Shown: one piece after another, positions 31,301-46,905 of the stretch | Numbering within the stretch: the first letter of the stretch is position 1 | Layout of the letters: each line of letters starts with the position of its first letter | Assembly (NCBI GenBank): GCA_949752735.1 | Contig: OX457039.1 | Coordinates: forward strand, 71,904,932 to 71,968,931 | DNA from: Lumbricus terrestris | Lineage: Eukaryota; Annelida; Clitellata; Crassiclitellata; Lumbricidae | Length of the DNA: 64,000 bases | Direction of reading: 5' to 3' | Made by a program: the position numbers and the translations under genes | The notes under the pieces: generated by a model | What the model saw: the letters and a program-made list of their open reading frames with translations, nothing else | Databases searched by the model: none | Told to the model about the DNA's origin: nothing

Positions 31301-34300
31301 GACACATTTCGAAGATATTTATTGAATGACATTAGGATATAAATTTCTACATAGAAATGTCTAGTCGATTAGATACATTTCGAAGATATTTATTGAATGA
31401 CATTAGGATATAAATTTCTACATAGAAATGTCTAGTCGATTAGATACATTTCGAAGATATTTATTGAATGACATTAAAATATAAACTTCTACATAGATAT
31501 GTCTATAGTAGATTAGACACATTTCGAAGATATTTATTGAATGACATTAGGATATAAATTTCTACATAGAAATGTCTAGTAGATTAGACACATTTCGAAG
31601 ATATTTATTGAATGACATTAGGATATAAATTTCTACATAGAAATGTCTAGTAGATTAGACACATTTCGAAGATATTTATTGAATGACATTAGGATATAAA
31701 TTTCTACATAGAAATTTCTAGTAGATTAGACACATTTCGAAGATATTTATTGAATGACAATAGGATATAAATTTCTACATAGAAATGTCTAGTCGATTAG
31801 ATACATTTCGAAGATATTTATTGAATGACATTAGGATATGAATTTCTACATAGAAATGTCTAGTCGATTAGATACATTTCGAAGATATTTATTGAATGAC
31901 ATTAAAATATAAACTTCTACATAGAAATGTCTATTGTAGATTAGACACATTTCGAAGATATTTATTGAATGACATTAGGATATAAATTTCTACATAGAAA
32001 TGTCTAGTAGATTAGACACATTTCGAAGATATTTATTGAATGACATTAGGATATAAATTTCTACATAGAAATGTCTAGTAGATTAGACACATTTCGAAGA
32101 TATTTATTGAATGGCATTAGGATATAAATTTCTACATAGAAATGTCTAGTCGATTAGATACATTTCGAAGATATTTATTGAATGACATTAAAATATAAAC
32201 TTCTACATAGAAATGTCTATAGTAGATTAGACACATTTCGAAGATATTTATTGAATGACATTAGGATATAAATTTCTACATAGAAATGTCTAGTCGATTA
32301 GATACATTTCGAAGATATTTATTGAATGACATTAGGATATAAATTTCTACATAGAAATGTCTAGTCGATTAGATACATTTCGAAGATATTTATTGAATGA
32401 CATTAGGATATAAATTTCTACATAGAAATGTCTAGTCGATTAGATACATTTCGAAGATATTTATTGAATGACATTAAGATACAAATTTCTATATAGAAAT
32501 GTCTATAGTAGATTAGATACATTTCGAAGATATTTATTGAATGACGTTAAGATGTAAATTTCTACATAGAAATGTCTAGTAGATTAGACACATTTCGAAG
32601 ATATTTATTGAATGACATTAGGATATAAATTTCTACATAGAAATGTCTAGTCGATTAGATACATTTCGAAGATATTTATTGAATGACATTAAAATATAAA
32701 CTTCTACATAGAAATGTCTATAGTAGATTAGACACATTTCGAAGATATTTATTGAATGACATTAAAATATAAACTTCTACATAGAAATGTCTATAGTAGA
32801 TTAGACACATTTCGAAGATATTTATTGAATGACATTAAAATATAAACTTCTACATAGAAATGTCTATAGTAGATTAGACACATTTCGAAGATATTTATTG
32901 AATGACATTAAAATATAAACTTCTACATAGAAATGTCTATAGTAGATTAGACACATTTCGAAGATATTTATTGAATGACATTAGGATATAAATTTCTACA
33001 TAGAAATGTCTATAGTAGATTAGATACATTTCGAAGATATTTATTGAATGCCATTAAAATATAAACTTCTACATAGAAATGTCTATAGTAGATTAGACAC
33101 ATTTCGAAGATATTTATTGAATGACATTAAAATATAAACTTCTACATAGAAATGTCTATAGTAGATTAGACACATTTCGAAGATATTTATTGAATGACAT
33201 TAGGATATAAATTTCTACATAGAAATGTCTAGTAGATTAGACACATTTCGAAGATATTTATTGAATGACATTAGGATATAAATTTCTACATAGAAATGTG
33301 TAGTAGATTAGACACATTTCGAAGATATTTATTGAATGACATTAGGATATAAATTTCTACATAGAAATGTCTAGTAGATTAGACACATTTCGAAGATATT
33401 TATTGAATGACATTAGGATATAAATTTCTACATAGAAATGTCTAGTCGATTAGATACATTTCGAAGATATTTATTGAATGACATTAAAATATAAACTTCT
33501 ACATAGAAATGTCTATAGTAGATTAGACACATTTCGAAGATATTTATTGAATGACATTAGGATATAAATTTCTACATAGAAATGTCTAGTAGATTAGACA
33601 CATTTCGAAGATATTTATTGAATGACATTTGGATATAAATTTCTACATAGAAATGTCTAGTAGATTAGACACATTTCGAAGATATTTATTGAATGACATT
33701 AGGATATAAATTTCTACATAGAAATGTCTAGTAGATTAGACACATTTCGAAGATATTTATTGAATGACATTAGGATATAAATTTCTACATAGAAATGTCT
33801 AGTCGATTAGATACATTTCGAAGATATTTATTGAATGACATTAGGATATAAATTTCTACATAGAAATGTCTAGTCGATTAGATACATTTCGAAGATATTT
33901 ATTGAATGACATTAAAATATAAACTTCTACATAGATATGTCTATAGTAGATTAGACACATTTCGAAGATATTTATTGAATGACATTAGGATATAAATTTC
34001 TACATAGAAATGTCTAGTAGATTAGACACATTTCGAAGATATTTATTGAATGACATTAGGATATAAATTTCTACATAGAAATGTCTAGTAGATTAGACAC
34101 ATTTCGAAGATATTTATTGAATGACATTAGGATATAAATTTCTACATAGAAATGTCTAGTAGATTAGACACATTTCGAAGATATTTATTGAATGACAATA
34201 GGATATAAATTTCTACATAGAAATGTCTAGTCGATTAGATACATTTCGAAGATATTTATTGAATGACATTAGGATATAAATTTCTACATAGAAATGTCTA

Positions 34301-37300
34301 GTCGATTAGATACATTTCGAAGATATTTATTGAATGACATTAAAATATAAACTTCTACATAGAAATGTCTATAGTAGATTAGACACATTTCGAAGATATT
34401 TATTGAATGACATTAGGATATAAATTTCTACATAGAAATGTCTAGTAGATTAGACACATTTCGAAGATATTTATTGAATGACATTAGGATATAAATTTCT
34501 ACATAGAAATGTCTAGTAGATTAGACACATTTCGAAGATATTTATTGAATGGCATTAGGATATAAATTTCTACATAGAAATGTCTAGTCGATTAGATACA
34601 TTTCGAAGATATTTATTGAATGACATTAAAATATAAACTTCTACATAGAAATGTCTAGTCGATTAGATACATTTCGAAGATATTTATTGAATGACATTAA
34701 GATACAAATTTCTATATAGAAATGTCTATAGTAGATTAGATACATTTCGAAGATATTTATTGAATGACGTTAAGATGTAAATTTCTACATAGAAATGTCT
34801 AGTAGATTAGACACATTTCGAAGATATTTATTGAATGACATTAGGATATAAATTTCTACATAGAAATGTCTAGTCGATTAGATACATTTCGAAGATATTT
34901 ATTGAATGACATTAAAATATAAACTTCTACATAGAAATGTCTATAGTAGATTAGACACATTTCGAAGATATTTATTGAATGACATTAAAATATAAACTTC
35001 TACATAGAAATGTCTATAGTAGATTAGACACATTTCGAAGATATTTATTGAATGACATTAAAATATAAACTTCTACATAGAAATGTCTATAGTAGATTAG
35101 ACACATTTCGAAGATATTTATTGAATGACATTAAAATATAAACTTCTACATAGAAATGTCTATAGTAGATTAGACACATTTCGAAGATATTTATTGAATG
35201 ACATTAGGATATAAATTTCTACATAGAAATCTCTATAGTAGATTAGATACATTTCGAAGATATTTATTGAATGCCATTAAAATATAAACTTCTACATAGA
35301 AATGTCTATAGTAGATTAGACACATTTCGAAGATATTTATTGAATGACATTAAAATATAAACTTCTACATAGAAATGTCTATAGTAGATTAGACACATTT
35401 CGAAGATATTTATTGAATGACATTAGGATATAAATTTCTACATAGAAATGTCTAGTAGATTAGACACATTTCGAAGATATTTATTGAATGACATTAGGAT
35501 ATAAATTTCTACATAGAAATGTCTAGTCGATTAGACACATTTCGAAGATATTTATTGAATGACATTAGGATATAAATTTCTACATAGAAATGTCTAGTAG
35601 ATTAGACACATTTCGAAGATATTTATTGAATGACATTAGGATATAAATTTCTACATAGAAATGTCTAGTCGATTAGATACATTTCGAAGATATTTATTGA
35701 ATGACATTAAAATATAAACTTCTACATAGAAATGTCTATAGTAGATTAGACACATTTCGAAGATATTTATTGAATGACATTAGGATATAAATTTCTACAT
35801 AGAAATGTCTAGTATATTAGACACATTTCGAAGATATTTATTGAATGACATTTGGATATAAATTTCTACATAGAAATGTCTAGTAGATTAGACACATTTC
35901 GAAGATATTTATTGAATGACATTAGGATATAAATTTCTACATAGAAATGTCTAGTAGATTAGACACATTTCGAAGATATTTATTGAATGACATTAGGATA
36001 TAAATTTCTACATAGAAATGTCTAGTCGATTAGATACATTTCGAAGATATTTATTGAATGACATTAGGATATAAATTTCTACATAGAAATGTCTAGTCGA
36101 TTAGATACATTTCGAAGATATTTATTGAATGACATTAAAATATAAACTTCTACATAGATATGTCTATAGTAGATTAGACACATTTCGAAGATATTTATTG
36201 AATGACATTAGGATATAAATTTCTACATAGAAATGTCTAGTAGATTAGACACATTTCGAAGATATTTATTGAATGACATTAGGATATAAATTTCTACATA
36301 GAAATGTCTAGTAGATTAGACACATTTCGAAGATATTTATTGAATGACAATAGGATATAAATTTCTACATAGAAATGTCTAGTCGATTAGATACATTTCG
36401 AAGATATTTATTGAATGACATTAGGATATAAATTTCTACATAGAAATGTCTAGTCGATTAGATACATTTCGAAGATATTTATTGAATGACATTAAAATAT
36501 AAACTTCTACATAGAAATGTCTATAGTAGATTAGACACATTTCGAAGATATTTATTGAATGACATTAGGATATAAATTTCTACATAGAAATGTCTAGTAG
36601 ATTAGACACATTTCGAAGATATTTATTGAATGACATTAGGATATAAATTTCTACATAGAAATGTCTAGTAGATTAGACACATTTCGAAGATATTTATTGA
36701 ATGGCATTAGGATATAAATTTCTACATAGAAATGTCTAGTCGATTAGATACATTTCGAAGATATTTATTGAATGACATTAAAATATAAACTTCTACATAG
36801 AAATGTCTATAGTAGATTAGACACATTTCGAAGATATTTATTGAATGACATTAGGATATAAATTTCTACATAGAAATGTCTAGTCGATTAGATACATTTC
36901 GAAGATATTTATTGAATGACATTAGGATATAAATTTCTACATAGAAATGTCTAGTCGATTAGATACATTTCGAAGATATTTATTGAATGACATTAGGATA
37001 TAAATTTCTACATAGAAATGTCTAGTCGATTAGATACATTTCGAAGATATTTATTGAATGACATTAAGATACAAATTTCTATATAGAAATGTCTATAGTA
37101 GATTAGATACATTTCGAAGATATTTATTGAATGACGTTAAGATGTAAATTTCTACATAGAAATGTCTAGTAGATTAGACACATTTCGAAGATATTTATTG
37201 AATGACATTAGGATATAAATTTCTACATAGAAATGTCTAGTCGATTAGATACATTTCGAAGATATTTATTGAATGACATTAAAATATAAACTTCTACATA

Positions 37301-40300
37301 GAAATGTCTATAGTAGATTAGACACATTTCGAAGATATTTATTGAATGACATTAGGATATAAATTTCTACATAGAAATGTCTAGTAGATTAGACACATTT
37401 CGAAGATATTTATTGAATGACATTAGGATATAAATTTCTACATAGAAATGTCTAGTAGATTAGACACATTTCGAAGATATTTATTGAATGACATTAGGAT
37501 ATAAATTTCTACATAGAAATGTCTAGTAGATTAGACACATTTTGAAGATATTTATTGAATGACATTAGGATATAAATTTCTACATAGAAATGTCTAGTCG
37601 ATTAGATACTTTTCGAAGATATTTATTGAATGACGTTAAGATGTAAATATCTTCATAGAAATGTCTAGTAGATTAGACACATTTCGAAGATATTTATTGA
37701 ATGACATTAGGATATAAATTTCTACATAGAAATGTCTAGTCGATTAGATACATTTCGAAGATATTTATTGAATGACATTAAAATATAAACTTCTACATAG
37801 AAATGTCTATAGTAGATTAGACACATTTCGAAGATATTTATTGAATGACATTAGGATATAAATTTCTACATAGAAATGTCTAGTAGATTAGACACATTTC
37901 GAAGATATTTATTGAATGACATTAGGATATAAATTTCTACATAGAAATGTCTAGTAGATTAGACACATTTCGAAGATATTTATTGAATGACATTAGGATA
38001 TAAATTTCTACATAGAAATGTCTAGTAGATTAGACACATTTCGAAGATATTTATTGAATGACATTAGGATATAAATTTCTACATAGAAATGTCTAGTCGA
38101 TTAGATACATTTCGAAGATATTTATTGAATGACATTAGGATATAAATTTCTACATAGAAATGTCTAGTCGATTAGATACATTTCGAAGATATTTATTGAA
38201 TGACATTAAAATATAAACTTCTACATAGAAATGTCTATAGTAGATTAGACACATTTCGAAGATATTTATTGAATGACATTAGGATATAAATTTCTACATA
38301 GAAATGTCTAGTAGATTAGACACATTTCGAAGATATTTATTGAATGACATTAGGATATAAATTTCTACATAGAAATGTCTAGTAGATTAGACACATTTCG
38401 AAGATATTTATTCAATGACATTAGGATATAAATTTCTACATAGAAATGTCTAGTAGATTAGACACATTTCGAAGATATTTATTGAATGACATTAGGATAT
38501 AAATTTCTACATAGAAATGTCTAGTCGATTAGATACATTTCGAAGATATTTATTGAATGACATTAGGATATAAATTTCTACATAGAAATGTCTAGTCGAT
38601 TAGATACATTTCGAAGAAATTTATTGAATGACATTAAAATATAAACTTCTACATAGAAATGTCTATAGTAGATTAGACACATTTCGAAGATATTTATTGA
38701 ATGACATTAGGATAAAAATTTCTACATAGAAATGTCTAGTAGATTAGACACATTTCGAAGATATTTATTGAATGACATTAGGATATAAATTTCTACATAG
38801 AAATGTCTAGTAGATTAGACACATTTCGAAGATATTTATTGAATGACATTAGGATATAAATTTCTACATAGAAATGTCTAGTCGATTAGATACATTTCGA
38901 AGATATTTATTGAATGACATTAAAATATAAAATTCTACATAGAAATGTCTATAGTAGATTAGACACATTTCGAAGATATTTATTGAATGACATTAGGATA
39001 TAAATTTCTACATAGAAATGTCTAGTCGATTCGATACATTTCGAAGATATTTATTGAATGACATTAGGATATAAATTTCTACATAGAAATGTCTAGTCGA
39101 TTAGATACATTTCGAAGATATTTATTGAATGACATTAGGATATAAATTTCTACATAGAAATGTCTAGGCGATTAGATACATTTCGAAGATATTTATTGAA
39201 TGACATTAAGATACAAATTTCTATATAGAAATGTCTATAGTAGATTAGATACATTTCGAAGATATTTATTGAATGACGTTAAGATGTAAATTTCTACATA
39301 GAAATGTCTAGTAGATTAGACACATTTCGAAGATATTTATTGAGTGACATTAAGATATAAACTTCTACATAGAAATGTCTAGTAGATTAGACACATTTCG
39401 AAGATATTTATTGAGTGACATTAAGATATAAACTTCTACATAGAAATGTCTAGTAGATTAGATACATTTCGAAGATATTTATTGAATGACATTAAGATCT
39501 AAATTTCTACATAGAAATGTCTAGTAGATTAGATACATTTCGAAGATATTTATTGAATGACGTTAAGATGTAAATTTCTACATAGAAATGTCTAGTAGAT
39601 TAGACACATTTCGAAGATATTTATTGAGTGACATTAAGATATAAACTTCTACATAGAAATGTCTAGTAGATTAGACACATTTCGAAGATATTTATTGAGT
39701 GACATTAAGATATAAACTTCTACATGGAAATGTCCAGTAGATTAGATACATTTCGAAGATATTTATTGAATGACATTAAGATACAAATTTCTACATAGAA
39801 ATGTCTAGTAGATTAGACACATTTCGAAGATATTTATTGAATGACATTAGGATATAAATTTCTACATAGAAATGTCTAGTCGATTAGATACATTTCGAAG
39901 ATATTTATTGAATGACATTAGGATATAAATTTCTACATAGAAATGTCTAGTCGATTAGATACATTTCGAAGATATTTATTGAATGACATTAGGATATAAA
40001 TTTCTACATAGAAATGTCTAGTCGATTAGATACATTTCGAAGATATTTATTGAATGACATTAGGATATAAATTTCTACATAGAAATGTCTAGTCGATTAG
40101 ATACATTTCGAAGATATTTATTGAATGACATTAAAATATAAATTTCTACATAGAAATGTCTAGTAGATTAGATACATTTCGAAGATATTTATTGAATGAC
40201 GTTAAGATGTAAATTTCTACATAGAAATGTCTAGTAGATTAGACACATTTCGAAGATATTTATTGAGTGACATTAAGATATAAACTTCTACATAGAAATG

Positions 40301-43300
40301 TCTAGTAGATTAGACACATTTCGAAGATATTTATTGAGTGACATTAAGATATAAACTTCTACATGGAAATGTCCAGTAGATTAGATACATTTCGAAGATA
40401 TTTATTGAATGACATTAAGATACAAATTTCTACATAGAAATGTCTAGTAGATTAGACACATTTCGAAGATATTTATTGAATGACATTAGGATATAAATTT
40501 CTACATAGAAATGTCTAGTCGATTAGATACATTTCGAAGATATTTATTGAATGACATTAGGATATAAATTTCTACATAGAAATGTCTAGTCGATTAGATA
40601 CATTTCGAAGATATTTATTGAATGACATTAGGATATAAATTTCTACATAGAAATGTCTAGTCGATTAGATACATTTCGAAGATATTTATTGAATGACATT
40701 AAGATACAAATTTCTATATAGAAATGTCTATAGTAGATTAGATACATTTCGAAGATATTTATTGAATGACGTTAAGATGTAAATTTCTACATAGAAATGT
40801 CTAGTAGATTAGACACATTTCGAAGATATTTATTGAATGACATTAGGATATAAATTTCTACATAGAAATGTCTAGTCGATTAGATACATTTCGAAGATAT
40901 TTATTGAATGACATTAAGATATAAACTTCTACATAGAAATGTCTATAGTAGATTAGACACATTTCGAAGATATTTATTGAATGACATTAGGATATAAATT
41001 TCTACATAGAAATGTCTAGTAGATTTGACACATTTCGAAGATATTTATTGAATGACATTAGGATATAAATTTCTACATAGAAATGTCTAGTAGATTAGAC
41101 ACATTTCGAAGATATTTATTGAATGACATTAGGATATAAATTTCTACATAGAAATGTCTAGTAGATTAGACACATTTCGAAGATATTTATTGAATGACAT
41201 TAGGATATAAATTTCTACATAGAAATGTCTAGTCGATTAGATACATTTCGAAGATATTTATTGAATGACATTAGGATATAAATTTCTACATAGAAATGTC
41301 TAGTCGATTAGATACATTTCGAAGATATTTATTGAATGACATTAAAATATAAACTTCTACATAGAAATGTCTATAGTAGATTAGACACATTTCGAAGATA
41401 TTTATTGAATGACATTAGGATATAAATTTCTACATAGAAATGTCTAGTAGATTAGACACATTTCGAAGATATTTATTGAATGACATTAGGATATAAATTT
41501 CTACATAGAAATGTCTAGTAGATTAGACACATTTCGAAGATATTTATTCAATGACATTAGGATATAAATTTCTACATAGAAATGTCTAGTAGATTAGACA
41601 CATTTCGAAGATATTTATTGAATGACATTAGGATATAAATTTCTACATAGAAATGTCTAGTCGATTAGATACATTTCGAAGATATTTATTGAATGACATT
41701 AGGATATAAATTTCTACATAGAAATGTCTAGTCGATTAGATACATTTCGAAGATATTTATTGAATGACATTAAAATATAAACTTATACATAGAAATGTCG
41801 ATAGTAGATTAGACACATTTCGAAGATATTTATTGAATGACATTAGGATATAAATTTCTACATAGAAATGTCTAGTAGATTAGACACATTTCGAAGATAT
41901 TTATTGAATGACATTAGGATATAAATTTCTACATAGAAATGTCTAGTAGATTAGTCACATTTCGAAGATATTTATTGAATGACATTAGGATATAAATTTC
42001 TACATAGAAATGTCTAGTCGATTAGATACATTTCGAAGATATTTATTGAATGACATTAAAATATAAACTTCTACATAGAAATGTCTATAGTAGATTAGAC
42101 ACACTTCGAAGATATTTATTGAATGACATTAGGATATAAATTTCTACATAGAAATGTCTAGTCGATTAGATACATTTCGAAGATATTTATTGAATGACAT
42201 TAGGATATAAATTTCTACATAGAAATGTCTAGTCGATTAGATACATTTCGAAGATATTTATTGAATGACATTAGGATATAAATTTCTACATAGAAATGTC
42301 TAGGCGATTAGATACATTTCGAAGATATTTATTGAATGACATTAAGATACAAATTTCTATATAGAAATGTCTATAGTAGATTAGATACATTTCGAAGATA
42401 TTTATTGAATGACGTTAAGATGTAAATTTCTACATAGAAATGTCTAGTAGATTAGACACATTTCGAAGATATTTATTGAGTGACATTAAGATATAAACTT
42501 CTACATAGAAATGTCTAGTAGATTAGACACATTTCGAAGATATTTATTGAGTGACATTAAGGTATAAACTTCTACATAGAAATGTCTAGTAGATTAGATA
42601 CATTTCGAAGATATTTATTGAATGACATTAAGATATAAATTTCTACATAGAAATGTCTAGTAGATTAGATACATTTCGAAGATATTTATTGAATGACGTT
42701 AAGATGTAAATTTCTACATAGAAATGTCTAGTAGATTAGACACATTTCGAAGATATTTATTGAGTGACATTAAGATATAAACTTCTACATAGAAATGTCT
42801 AGTAGATTAGACACATTTCGAAGATATTTATTGAGTGACATTAAGATATAAACTTCTACATGGAAATGTCTAGTAGATTATACACATTTCGAAGATATTT
42901 ATTGAATGACAACTTCTACATAGAAATGTCTAGTAGATTAGACACATTTCGAAGATATTTATTGAATGACATTAAGATCTAAATTTCTACATAGAAATGT
43001 CTAGTAGATTAGATACATTTCGAAGATATTTATTGAATGACATTAAGATATAAATTTCTACATAGAAATGTCTAGTAGATTAGATACATTTCGAAGATAT
43101 TTATTGAATGACATTAGGATATAAATTTCTACATAGAAATGTCTAGTCGATTAGATACATTTCGAAGATATTTATTGAATGACATTAAAATATAAACTTC
43201 TACATAGAAATGGCTATAGTAGATTAGACACATTTCGAAGATATTTATTGAATGACATTAAGATATAAATTTCTACATAGAAATGTCTAGTCGATTAGAT

Positions 43301-46300
43301 ACATTTCGAAGATATTTATTGAATGACATTAAGATACAAATTTCTATATAGAAATGTCTATAGTAGATTAGATACATTTCGAAGATATTTATTGAATGAC
43401 GTTAAGATGTAAATTTCTTCATAGAAATGTCTAGTAGATTAGACACATTTCGAAGATATTTATTGAATGACATTAGGATATAAATTTCTACATAGAAATG
43501 TCTAGTCGATTAGATACATTTCGAAGATATTTATTGAATGACATTAAAATATAAACTTCTACATAGAAATGTCTATAGTAGATTAGACACATTTCGAAGA
43601 TATTTATTGAATGACATTAGGATATAAATTTCTACATAGAAATGTCTAGTAGATTAGACACATTTCGAAGATATTTATTGAATGACATTAGGATATAAAT
43701 TTCTACATAGAAATGTCTAGTAGATTAGACACATTTCGAAGATATTTATTGAATGACATTAGGATATAAATTTCTACATAGAAATGTCTAGTAGATTAGA
43801 CACATTTCGAAGATATTTATTGAATGACATTAGGATATAAATTTCTACATAGAAATGTCTAGTCGATTAGATACATTTCGAAGATATTTATTGAATGACA
43901 TTAAAATATAAACTTCTACATAGAAATGTCTATAGTAGATTAGACACATTTCGAAGATATTTATTGAATGGCATTAGGATAAAAATTTCTACATAGAAAT
44001 GTCTAGTAGATTAGACACATTTCGAAGATATTTATTGAATGACATTAGGATATAAATTTCTACATAGAAATGTCTAGTAGATTAGACACATTTCGAAGAT
44101 ATTTATTGAATGACATTAGGATATAAATTTCTACATAGAAATGTCTAGTCGATTAGATACATTTCGAAGATATTTATTGAATGACATTAAAATATAAACT
44201 TCTACATAGAAATGTCTATAGTAGATTAGACACATTTCGAAGATATTTATTGAATGACATTAGGATATAAATTTCTACATAGAAATGTCTAGTCGATTAG
44301 ATACATTTCGAAGATATTTATTGAATGACATTAGGATATAAATTTCTACATAGAAATGTCTAGTCGATTAGATACATTTCGAAGATATTTATTGAATGAC
44401 ATTAGGATATAAATTTCTACATAGAAATGTCTAGGCGATTAGATACATTTCGAAGATATTTATTGAATGACATTAAGATACAAATTTCTATATAGAAATG
44501 TCTATAGTAGATTAGATACATTTCGAAGATATTTATTGAATGACGTTAAGATGTAAATTTCTACATAGAAATGTCTAGTAGATTAGACACATTTCGAAGA
44601 TATTTATTGAGTGACATTAAGATATAAACTTCTACATAGAAATGTCTAGTAGATTAGACACATTTCGAAGATATTTATTGAGTGACATTAAGATATAAAC
44701 TTCTACATAGAAATGTCTAGTAGATTAGATACATTTCGAAGATATTTATTGAATGACATTAAGATCTAAATTTCTACATAGAAATGTCTAGTAGATTAGA
44801 TACATTTCGAAGATATTTATTGAATGACGTTAAGATGTAAATTTCTACATAGAAATGTCTAGTAGATTAGACACATTTCGAAGATATTTATTGAGTGACA
44901 TTAAGATATAAACTTCTACATAGAAATGTCTAGTAGATTAGACACATTTCGAAGATATTTATTGAGTGACATTAAGATATAAACTTCTACATGGAAATGT
45001 CCAGTAGATTAGATACATTTCGAAGATATTTATTGAATGACATTAAGATACAAATTTCTACATAGAAATGTCTAGTAGATTAGACACATTTCGAAGATAT
45101 TTATTGAATGACATTAAGATATAAATTTCTACATAGAAATGTCTAGTAGATTAGATACATTTCTAAGATATTTATTGAATGACATTAAGATATAAATTTC
45201 TACATAGAAATGTCTAGTAGATTATACACATTTCGAAGATATTTATTGAATGACAACTTCTACATAGAAATGTCTAGTAGATTAGACACATTTCGAAGAT
45301 ATTTCTTGAATGACATTAAGATCTAAATTTCTACATAGAAATGTCTAGTAGATTAGATACATTTCGAAGATATTTATTGAATGACATTAAGATATAAATT
45401 TCTACATAGAAATGTCTACTAGATTAGATACATTTCGAAGATATTTATTGAATGACATTAGGATACAAATTATTTCTACATAGAAATGTCTAGTAGATTA
45501 GACACATTTCGAAGATATTTATTGAATGACATTAAGATATAAATTTCTACATAGAAATGTCTAGTAGATTAGATACATTTCTAAGATATTTATTGAATGA
45601 CATTAAGATATAAATTTCTACATAGAAATGTCTAGTAGATTAGATACATTTCGAAGATATTTATTGAATGACATTAAGATACAAATTTCTACATAGAAAT
45701 GTCTAGTAGATTAGATACATTTCTAAGATATTTATTGAATGACATTAGGATATAAAATTCTACATAGAAATGTCTAGTAGATTAGATACATTTCGAAGAT
45801 ATTTATTGAATGACATTTAGATACAAATTTCTACATAGAAATGTCTAGTAGATTAGATACATTTCGAAGATATTTATTGAATGACATTAGGATATAAATT
45901 TCTACATAGAAATGTCTAGTAGATTAGATACATTTCGAAGATATTTATTGAATGACATTAGGATATAAATTTCTACATAGAAATGTCTAGTCGATTAGAT
46001 ACGTTTCTAAGATATTTATTGAATGACATTAAGATACAAATTTCTACAATAGAAATGTCTAGTAGATTAGATACATTTCTAAGATATTTATTGAATGACA
46101 ATAAGATACAAATTTCTAAGATATTTATTGAATGACATTATGATATAAATTTCTACATAGAAATGTCTAGTAGATTAGATACATTTCGAAGATATTTATT
46201 GAATGACATTAGGATATAAATTTCTACATAGAAATGTCTAGTAGATTAGATACATTTCGAAGATATTTATTGAATGACATTAAGATATAAATTTCTACAT

Positions 46301-46453
46301 AGAAATGTCTAGTAGATTAGATACATTTCTAAGATATTTATTGAATGACATTAAGATATAAATTTCTACATAGAAATGTCTAGTAGATTAGATACATTTC
46401 GAAGTTATTTATTGAATGCCATTAGGATATAAATTTCTACATAGAAATGTCTA
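28377..46453. repeat. 71/73-bp satellite array, about 250 monomers, with higher-order structure
   Basis: Monomers of 71 bp (GTCTAGTAG or GTCTAGTCG type) and 73 bp (GTCTATAGTAG type) repeat head to tail without a break for 18 kb. Each has TTCGAAGATATTTATTGAAT and the dyad ATTTCTACATAGAAAT or its ACTTCTA variant. Rare variants recur at long intervals: ATACAAATTTCTATATAG occurs at about 30541, 32480, 34703, 37070, 39212, 40705, 42348, 43335 and 44479. No frame of 60 codons exists here. The left two thirds and the right third use different sets of variants (GAGTGACATTAAG units appear only right of 39340). Confidence 0.97.
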
Positions 46454-46572
46454 ATAAGGCTTTCGCCAAGATAATAATATGCAGCATCGTTACTTTTTAT
46501 GGAAATAAAACGACACCCAGCTGAGTTTTATTAGCCAATGTGCAACCAAGGGCCGGATAGAGTCTTGCAAAT
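46454..46572. other. Unique flank of the satellite
   Basis: The array ends at ATGTCTAATAAGG; no feature recognised. Confidence 0.4.
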
Positions 46573-46765
46573 CACAGCAAGAGAGAGAGAGACAGACAGA
46601 CAGGCAAACAGACAAACAGGAAGGCATGTAGGCAAACAGACAGGAATATAGAATATAGATGGACACATAGACATACTGACATAAAGTCAGAGCAATAGAC
46701 AGACGGGAATACGGAGAGACAGACAGATAGTGGCAGTGGAAATAGTCGTCAAGAGAAAGAGAGAG

Positions 46766-46856
<91 letters not shown>

Positions 46857-46905
46857 GACAGAGACATAGACAAAGACAGAGAGACAGAGAGACAGACAGA
46901 GAGGC
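46573..46905. repeat. (GACA)n and (GA)n microsatellites
   Basis: GACAGACA runs flank a long GA block (about 46752-46828). Open frames on both strands are Arg/Glu or Leu/Ser low complexity. Confidence 0.88.

Noticed and set aside
28377..46453. CRISPR-like array of direct repeats
   Set aside because: Repeats are contiguous head-to-tail monomers with no spacers, in eukaryotic DNA with no cas genes.
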